From: an uncultured Emergencia sp.
GTDB lineage: Bacteria; Bacillota; Clostridia; Peptostreptococcales; Anaerovoracaceae
DNA length: 9,199 nt
Assembly: GCA_937997955.1 (NCBI GenBank)
Contig: CALLDR010000165.1
Coordinates: forward strand, 1-9,199
Direction: 5' to 3'
The translations under genes and the position numbers were made by a program. The notes beneath the pieces are model-generated. The model worked only from the letters and a program-made list of their open reading frames with translations. It did no database searches and was not told the origin of the DNA. This document shows positions 5,128 to 9,199 of the stretch, one piece after another (the stretch's first letter is position 1; each line of letters opens with the position of its first letter).

Positions 5128-6333
5128 ATGAAAGTATTAGTAGTAAATTGCGGAAGCTCTTCACTGAAGTACCAGGTGCTGGACATGGAGACAGAAACCT
5201 TGATGGCAAAGGGCCTGGTAGAGAGAATCGGCATGGATGGATCTGTGATCACCCATGAGAAGATCGGCATGGACAAGGTTAAGAATGAAGTTCCGATGCA
5301 GGATCACAAGGACGCCATCAAGCAGGTGCTGGAAGCTGTTCAGAATCCTGAATACGGCGTCGTAAGCTCCATGGACGAGATCGGCGCGGTAGGCCACAGA
5401 GTCGTGCATGCCGGCGAAAAATTCGCGGAATCCGTCCTCATCGACGACGCTGTTATCGCGGCGCTGGAGGAGTGCGTTGATCTGGCTCCGCTGCACAACA
5501 CACCGAACCTGTACGGTATCGCGGCCTGCAAAGAGCTGATGCCGAACACACCGATGGTAGGCGTATTCGATACAGCGTTCCATCAGACTATGCCGCCTGA
5601 AGCATATCTGTACGCGATCCCTTATGAATACTATGAAAAGCACGGCATCAGAAGATACGGCTTCCACGGAACTTCCCATAAGTACGTTGCGCAGAGAGCC
5701 GCTTCCATGCTCAATGTCAACATCAACGACCTGAAGCTGATCACCTGCCACCTGGGCAACGGCGCGTCCGTATCCGCCATCAAGCACGGCAGATGCATCG
5801 ATACGTCCATGGGCTTTACGCCGCTGGAAGGTCTGGTCATGGGAACCCGCTGCGGCGACATCGACCCTGCGATCGTAACCTACATGAGAGAGAAGGAAAA
5901 CCTGCCTCTGGGCAAGGCTAACGAAATCCTCAACAAGCAGTCCGGCGTACTGGGCATTTCCGGCGTATCCAGCGACTTCAGAGATTTGGAAGAAGCTGTA
6001 GCAGAAGGAAACGAAAGAGCGGCTCTGGCTCTGAAGATCTTCGCTAAGAAGGTAAGATTCTACATCGGCGCGTATATCGCGGAGATGAACGGCGTTGACG
6101 CGATCATCTTCACAGCCGGCGTAGGCGAGAACGACGTGAACATGAGAGAGCTGATCTGCACTGACCTGGGCAACCTGGGCATCAAGCTGGATATCATCAA
6201 GAACAAGGTAAGAGGCAAGGAGACCATCGTTTCCACTGAGGATTCCAGAGTGAAGCTGCTGCTGATCCCGACCAACGAAGAGCTGATGATCGCAAGAGAT
6301 ACTTACAATATTGTCAAGAAACATAAAAAATAA
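5128..6333 (+). CDS. ackA: Acetate kinase
   Basis: AckA interconverts acetyl phosphate + ADP and acetate + ATP, the substrate-level phosphorylation step of acetate-forming fermentation. It has 401 residues, the usual length, and belongs to the ASKHA fold. All known catalytic and binding residues align without offset to the well-studied Methanosarcina enzyme: N7 in NCGSSSLKY, R91 in HRVVHAGE, D148 in FDTAFH, H180 in HGTSHKYV, the phosphate loop HLGNGASVS (208-216), R241 in GTRCGD, GVGEN (331-335) and E384 in TNEE. The Shine-Dalgarno GGAGG (5117-5121) is 6 nt before the ATG. Codon choice is narrow (many CTG, GGC, GTA, AGA), as expected for a highly expressed gene. The phosphotransacetylase gene pta, often adjacent, is not in the window on either side. 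The gene sits between acetate-using tmcAL and rpmF, with its own promoter. Confidence 0.99.
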   Translation: MKVLVVNCGSSSLKYQVLDMETETLMAKGLVERIGMDGSVITHEKIGMDKVKNEVPMQDHKDAIKQVLEAVQNPEYGVVSSMDEIGAVGHRVVHAGEKFAESVLIDDAVIAALEECVDLAPLHNTPNLYGIAACKELMPNTPMVGVFDTAFHQTMPPEAYLYAIPYEYYEKHGIRRYGFHGTSHKYVAQRAASMLNVNINDLKLITCHLGNGASVSAIKHGRCIDTSMGFTPLEGLVMGTRCGDIDPAIVTYMREKENLPLGKANEILNKQSGVLGISGVSSDFRDLEEAVAEGNERAALALKIFAKKVRFYIGAYIAEMNGVDAIIFTAGVGENDVNMRELICTDLGNLGIKLDIIKNKVRGKETIVSTEDSRVKLLLIPTNEELMIARDTYNIVKKHKK

Positions 6334-6335
6334 TG

Positions 6336-6364
6336 TTGACATTCTTCGGGTTTGCGTATATACT
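6336..6364 (+). promoter_or_regulatory. Strong sigma-A-type promoter of rpmF
   Basis: A perfect -35 TTGACA (6336-6341) and -10 TATACT (6359-6364), 17 nt apart, begin 3 nt after the ackA stop codon. A second, weaker set follows: TTGACG (6372-6377) and TAGAAT (6397-6402) with 19 nt between them, possibly a tandem promoter. No terminator separates ackA from rpmF, so read-through from ackA is also possible. Confidence 0.85.
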
Positions 6365-6430
6365 TTAGAAGTTGACGATTATTATATTTGTTGAAATAGA
6401 ATCGAATCGAGAACGGAGGAGGTGTAGACA

Positions 6431-6607
6431 ATGGCAGTTCCAAAGAGGAAAACATCTAAGGCTAGAAGAGACAAGAGAAGATCTCCGAACATGAAGAAAT
6501 CTTTACCAGGAATTTCTATCTGTCCGCAGTGTCACGAGCCGAAACTTCCACACAGAGTATGCCCTAATTGCAACTATTATGATGGCAGGGAAGTTGTAGC
6601 TGAATAG
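6431..6607 (+). CDS. rpmF: 50S ribosomal protein L32 (bL32), zinc-binding form
   Basis: A 58-residue basic protein of the large ribosomal subunit. The N-terminus MAVPKRKTSKARRDKRRS is the classic bL32 start. Residues C31, C34, C44 and C47 (CPQC...CPNC) form the zinc ribbon, so this is the Cys4 (C+) form rather than the zinc-independent one used during zinc starvation. The ATG at 6431 follows a very strong Shine-Dalgarno, GGAGGAGGTG (about 6416-6425), matching high expression. It lies 97 nt after ackA. The DUF177/YceD gene usually found directly upstream, and the plsX usually found downstream, are both absent. It appears monocistronic or an extension of the ackA transcript, ending in a strong terminator. 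Confidence 0.98.
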   Translation: MAVPKRKTSKARRDKRRSPNMKKSLPGISICPQCHEPKLPHRVCPNCNYYDGREVVAE

Positions 6608-6634
6608 CTTTAAGTATTTTTTCAAAGCATGTAA

Positions 6635-6666
6635 AAGAGCAGTTTGCAGAGAACTGCTCTTTTTTC
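6635..6666 (+). terminator. Strong intrinsic terminator after rpmF, probably bidirectional
   Basis: AAGAGCAGTT (6635-6644) pairs perfectly with AACTGCTCTT (6652-6661) around a 7-nt loop, followed by a T-run to 6665. The A-run at 6633-6636 gives a T-tract on the opposite strand, so the same hairpin can also end the convergent dapA transcript, whose stop is at 6768. Confidence 0.93.
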
Positions 6667-6701
6667 GTGGTATTGGCCGGGGACGCTTGACTGTTGGCTG
6701 T

Positions 6702-6735
6702 TGACAGCCTCGGCCGTTCGCTGCCGCGGCTGTCA
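6702..6735. repeat. GC-rich inverted repeat in the dapA 3' region
   Basis: TGACAGCC (6702-6709) pairs with GGCTGTCA (6728-6735). An inner CGGC/GCCG stem (6711-6714 with 6723-6726) adds four pairs after one mismatch, leaving an 8-nt loop. It has no T-tract on either side, so it is not a classical terminator. GGCTGT also recurs at 6696-6701 and 6744-6749. It may be an mRNA 3'-end stabiliser or degraded repeat material. Confidence 0.55.
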
Positions 6736-6767
6736 GACACCTTGGCTGTGGATCAGCTTTTCCCGGC

Positions 6768-7655
6768 TCACTTTATGGGAACGCCGTATTTTGAAAGGGT
6801 GTCGTAGAGAAGATACAGGGTCGCGTTTTCCGGCTCGCACATCGGAAGCCGGTATTCCTTTTCGATGTATCCCATCATGTTGAGGGCGGCTTTGACAGGG
6901 ATCGGGTTGACCTCGCTGAACAGGGCCTGGATCAGCGGTATCATTTTCAGCTGCAGCTTCAGGGCGGCTTTGCAGCGGCCCTTCAGGAAGTCGGTGGTCA
7001 TCTGATGGTAATCGGCCGGAATGACATTGGCGGCTGTGGAGATACAGCCGATTCCGCCTATGGACATGATTGGAATGGTCTGGTCGTCGTTGCCTGAATA
7101 GATGTCAAAGTCATCGCCCGACGTCAGCGCCGCGATCTGGCAGATCTGAGAGATGTCGCCGCTGGCCTCTTTGATGGCGCAGATGTTGGGATGCTTTGAT
7201 AATTCTTTTACCGTTTCCGGCAGGATATTGACGCCGGTGCGGCTTTTGACAGAATAGAGGATGATGGGAAGATCGGTGTAATCCGCGATCATGTTGTAAT
7301 GACGGATCAGTCCCTGCTGGGTGGCTTTGTTGTAGTACGGTGTCACCACCAGCAGACCGTCAGCGCCGGCGTATTGAAATTCCTTTGCCAGATACATGGA
7401 TGCCGCCGTGTCGTTGCTGCCCGCTCCGGCGATGACCGGAACCCGGCCCGCGGCCTTTGCTACGGTGAATTCTACCAGAGACAGCTTCTCCACAGAGCTG
7501 AGGGTAGAGGCTTCTCCTGTGGTGCCGCAGGAGATGATGGCGTCGGTGCCTGACTGGATGTGCCACTCGATGAGCCGTTCCAAAGCGTCGTAATCTATGC
7601 GCCCGTCCTTGAAAGGTGTAACCAGGGCTACACCAGAACCTTTGAATATTGACAT
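6768..7655 (-). CDS. dapA: 4-hydroxy-tetrahydrodipicolinate synthase
   Basis: DapA condenses pyruvate with L-aspartate semialdehyde, the first committed step towards diaminopimelate and lysine; the pathway also supplies dipicolinic acid to spores. It has 295 residues, the standard TIM-barrel length. Key residues sit one position beyond E. coli numbering: T45/T46 in CGTTGEA, Y108 in VTPYYNK, Y134 and R139 in YSVKSRTG, and Schiff-base lysine K162 in IKEASGD. The usual YNVP at the substrate loop reads YSVK. In the lysine allosteric pocket, E. coli H53, H56 and E84 correspond to S54, K57 and A85, while N80 is kept as N81, suggesting a lysine-insensitive enzyme. The Shine-Dalgarno AAAGGAG (complement of 7662-7668) is 6 nt before the ATG. 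The gene stands alone, convergent with rpmF and divergent from the fibronectin-domain gene. No dapB or lysC is adjacent. Confidence 0.97.
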   Translation of the reverse strand: MSIFKGSGVALVTPFKDGRIDYDALERLIEWHIQSGTDAIISCGTTGEASTLSSVEKLSLVEFTVAKAAGRVPVIAGAGSNDTAASMYLAKEFQYAGADGLLVVTPYYNKATQQGLIRHYNMIADYTDLPIILYSVKSRTGVNILPETVKELSKHPNICAIKEASGDISQICQIAALTSGDDFDIYSGNDDQTIPIMSIGGIGCISTAANVIPADYHQMTTDFLKGRCKAALKLQLKMIPLIQALFSEVNPIPVKAALNMMGYIEKEYRLPMCEPENATLYLLYDTLSKYGVPIK

Positions 7656-7679
7656 AGGGTGCTCCTTTCTTTTTCCTTT

Positions 7680-7709
7680 ATAGTATTCAGCTGGTGATTT
7701 TTTTGTTAA
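7680..7709 (-). promoter_or_regulatory. Candidate dapA promoter
   Basis: On the minus strand, TTAACA (7709-7704) and TACTAT (7685-7680) are 18 nt apart, giving a start near 7673 and a short leader before the Shine-Dalgarno. A perfect TTGACA lies further up (7743-7738), but no acceptable -10 is found 16-18 nt from it. Confidence 0.35.
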
Positions 7710-7773
7710 TTTTTCAGAAAGGGTATTGCCTGCGGGATGTCAAAGTGAAAAAAGACAAGCATGGCTTTATAAG

Positions 7774-7802
7774 TTGCTCCATATTGAAAGATATGATATA
7801 AT
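7774..7802 (+). promoter_or_regulatory. Extended -10 promoter of the fibronectin-III-domain gene
   Basis: A perfect TATAAT (7797-7802) is preceded by TG at 7794-7795 (extended -10). A poor -35, TTGCTC (7774-7779), lies 17 nt upstream. The predicted start is near 7809, about 33 nt before the ATG. Confidence 0.7.
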
Positions 7803-7841
7803 AATAAAAAGTATTTTGGATATAGAGAGTGGGAGGGAGAT

Positions 7842-9199
7842 ATGAGAAACAATTTACGAAGGAAGTTATCAGTTGTGCTGTGTCTGATGCTGCTGTTTGC
7901 GGTGGCGATGCCGCAGGCGATCTTTGCGGGTGATGACGCGCCTTCTGGAGAGCAGAGAGTGCAGTATTATGAGCTAAAAGTCTGCGGCGGCCCGGAAGCC
8001 GCCAGCGCGGACAGTATTCGCGTTTACTGGGCTGACCTGTATACGGCGAGCCAGGAATATCGGATTTCATGGAAAAAGGCAGAAGACACCCAGTGGAAGA
8101 CGACAGATGTGAAGGCGGAGGAAGGGGAAAACGGCCGCCGCTCCTATCTGCTGAACGGACTGGAGCCAGAGCAGGAATATGACATTACGGTAGCGGTTCT
8201 TTTGATGAATCAAGATGGGGAAAAGGTGGCCGGAAAAGCGCTGGCGCTGAAGGGAAGAACCTATATGACTGCGCCAACTTATGTGAGTTATTCCGCTAAA
8301 TCCGACGGTACTTATGTGGATTCCATCTGGAATGTATCTGAGAAGAATGCGGTGTTGAAGGTGTACCGGGCCGATTCCAAGGACGGCGAATATGTGCTGG
8401 TCGGTGAGGAAGACGGCAGAAGCGATCAGGCCCATGCCAATTTCAAGGATGCTGGAGGAATGGTGATTTTCCGCGATGAAACGGTAAAACCGGGGAAGAC
8501 CTATTACTATAAGGCGGTCAGCGAATTGAAACTGGTGGACGGCAGCGTGATGAAGGCGGAAAGCCCGCGGGCCTATCAGTTGACGTCTAGGGTGAAACCT
8601 TATGGGACGTATACCGTTAAGCAGCTGAATCAGAAGGGCACCTATGCCAAGTCTCTGACTTGGAAGATCACCAGCGATAAGGCCAATTACAAGACCAGGC
8701 TGGTGAAGAAGGAAATGACCTTGGCTGTTAGATCCAGCAAGACAGGAACAACTTGTCTTGTGAAACCGATCAGCGTGCAGTATAGCTATGATGGTAAGAA
8801 ATTTTATGACATGAAGTCTACGCTGTTGCTGAATCCAGGTAAAACAATCTATCTGCGAATTGGCATGGAGAATAAGACGTGGATTCGTAAGGACGGCCAG
8901 GGTTATCTGATTGCGGGATTTCGGTATTATTATAACGATACGAATCCCTATACCAATTCGACGTTTACAGCACATTTTCTGGATGCCCGTTTTGGCATGA
9001 ACGGGAAGGTTCTGCGGATCGACAGGCAAGCTGAGGATACCGAGGATTGTAATGAAGATGATCAATCGTATGGTTTTGATGAAGAATGGGAAAAAGACTA
9101 TTGGGCGAATGCCTATAGGATAGAGCATAGTCACAGTGTTACCATGAACCGTGATCTAATTGCGACGGTTACTAAGGAACAGACAGTGGCTTTGTCCTG
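7842..9199 (+). CDS. Secreted fibronectin-III-like domain protein, 3' end outside window
   Basis: About 452 residues are visible and the frame stays open to the right edge. Residues 1-29 form a typical Sec signal peptide: basic NNLRRK, a hydrophobic core VVLCLMLLFAVAM, then AIFA before G30. It lacks a lipobox, so the mature protein is exported or wall-associated rather than a lipoprotein. Residues ~42-140 look like a fibronectin type III domain (SIRVYW at 58-63, YRISWKKA, then LEPEQEYDITVAVL near 106-119). Residues ~144-248 look like a second one (LKVYRADSKDGEYVLVG, then VKPGKTYYYKAVSE at 215-228). Residues ~250-390 are probably beta-rich but unassigned, followed by an acidic stretch from about 396 (EDTEDCNEDD). 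The start is set by GGGAGG (7831-7836), 5 nt before the ATG. Base composition falls towards the 3' end, below tmcAL and ackA. Similar Clostridia surface proteins often carry further repeats or a binding or enzymatic module; none can be seen here, so no specific function is assigned. Confidence 0.85.
   Translation, partial: MRNNLRRKLSVVLCLMLLFAVAMPQAIFAGDDAPSGEQRVQYYELKVCGGPEAASADSIRVYWADLYTASQEYRISWKKAEDTQWKTTDVKAEEGENGRRSYLLNGLEPEQEYDITVAVLLMNQDGEKVAGKALALKGRTYMTAPTYVSYSAKSDGTYVDSIWNVSEKNAVLKVYRADSKDGEYVLVGEEDGRSDQAHANFKDAGGMVIFRDETVKPGKTYYYKAVSELKLVDGSVMKAESPRAYQLTSRVKPYGTYTVKQLNQKGTYAKSLTWKITSDKANYKTRLVKKEMTLAVRSSKTGTTCLVKPISVQYSYDGKKFYDMKSTLLLNPGKTIYLRIGMENKTWIRKDGQGYLIAGFRYYYNDTNPYTNSTFTAHFLDARFGMNGKVLRIDRQAEDTEDCNEDDQSYGFDEEWEKDYWANAYRIEHSHSVTMNRDLIATVTKEQTVALS

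Noticed and set aside
5161..6342. 393-residue open frame on the minus strand opposite ackA
   Set aside because: It lies wholly antisense to a clearly functional ackA with every catalytic residue. The narrow codon use of ackA removes stops from the opposite strand. The predicted peptide has no recognisable family and no convincing ribosome binding site.
8067..9134. 355-residue minus-strand open frame opposite the fibronectin-domain gene
   Set aside because: The plus-strand frame has a promoter, ribosome binding site, signal peptide and domain signatures. The antisense frame has none of these, and its Ile/His/Arg-rich peptide looks like a shadow.
1..9199. Mobile elements, CRISPR arrays, tRNA/rRNA genes, riboswitches, defence or toxin-antitoxin systems
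   Set aside because: Looked for on both strands: no transposase or integrase frames, no regularly spaced repeats, no tRNA-like or rRNA-like segments, and gaps between genes are all under 200 bp and accounted for by promoters and terminators.

Overview
This window looks like chromosomal DNA from an endospore-forming member of the Clostridia (Firmicutes/Bacillota), with mid-range GC that is highest in the tmcAL region and lowest towards the right end. The evidence is an alpha/beta-type small acid-soluble spore protein, a YlbJ-type sporulation membrane protein, strong AGGAGG ribosome binding sites, sigma-A-type promoters, and gene order. Almost everything is core housekeeping. The order rsmD-coaD-ylbJ-tmcAL-(ackA)-rpmF matches the ylbH-ylbI(coaD)-ylbJ-ylbM-(ylbN)-rpmF neighbourhood of Bacillus subtilis as I remember it. 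I cannot name the genus from the sequence.

Left part (1-1178): the last ~200 codons of recG run off the left edge and end in a good intrinsic terminator. A minus-strand spore DNA-protecting protein (SASP) follows. The 195-bp gap between its start and rsmD carries divergent promoters.

Middle (1179-4976): five tightly packed plus-strand genes, probably one operon. They are rsmD (16S rRNA methylation, with an unusual acidic tail), coaD (coenzyme A synthesis, ATGA overlap with rsmD), a coiled-coil protein resembling the actinobacterial SepIVA/DivIVA-like family, a YlbJ-like multi-pass membrane protein whose start codon lies in an inverted repeat, and tmcAL (tRNA-Met wobble acetylation, with no Shine-Dalgarno).

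Right part (4977-9199): ackA (acetate kinase) with its own near-consensus promoter, then rpmF (ribosomal protein L32) with another strong promoter and a strong terminator. The DUF177/YceD (YlbN) gene that usually precedes rpmF is absent. A convergent dapA lies on the minus strand (dihydrodipicolinate synthase; its residues predict lysine insensitivity). Divergent from dapA is a secreted protein with fibronectin-III-like domains, cut by the right edge and lower in GC.

Functionally the window joins translation (rsmD, tmcAL, rpmF), acetate/CoA metabolism (coaD, ackA and the acetate-consuming TmcAL), sporulation (SASP, YlbJ, and dapA through dipicolinate) and possibly septation or envelope growth (the SepIVA-like protein). 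I saw no mobile element, CRISPR array, tRNA/rRNA gene, defence system or clearly novel multi-gene system. The points worth a second look are local: start-codon hairpin, possible leaderless gene, protein tail, missing neighbour and allosteric-site changes.
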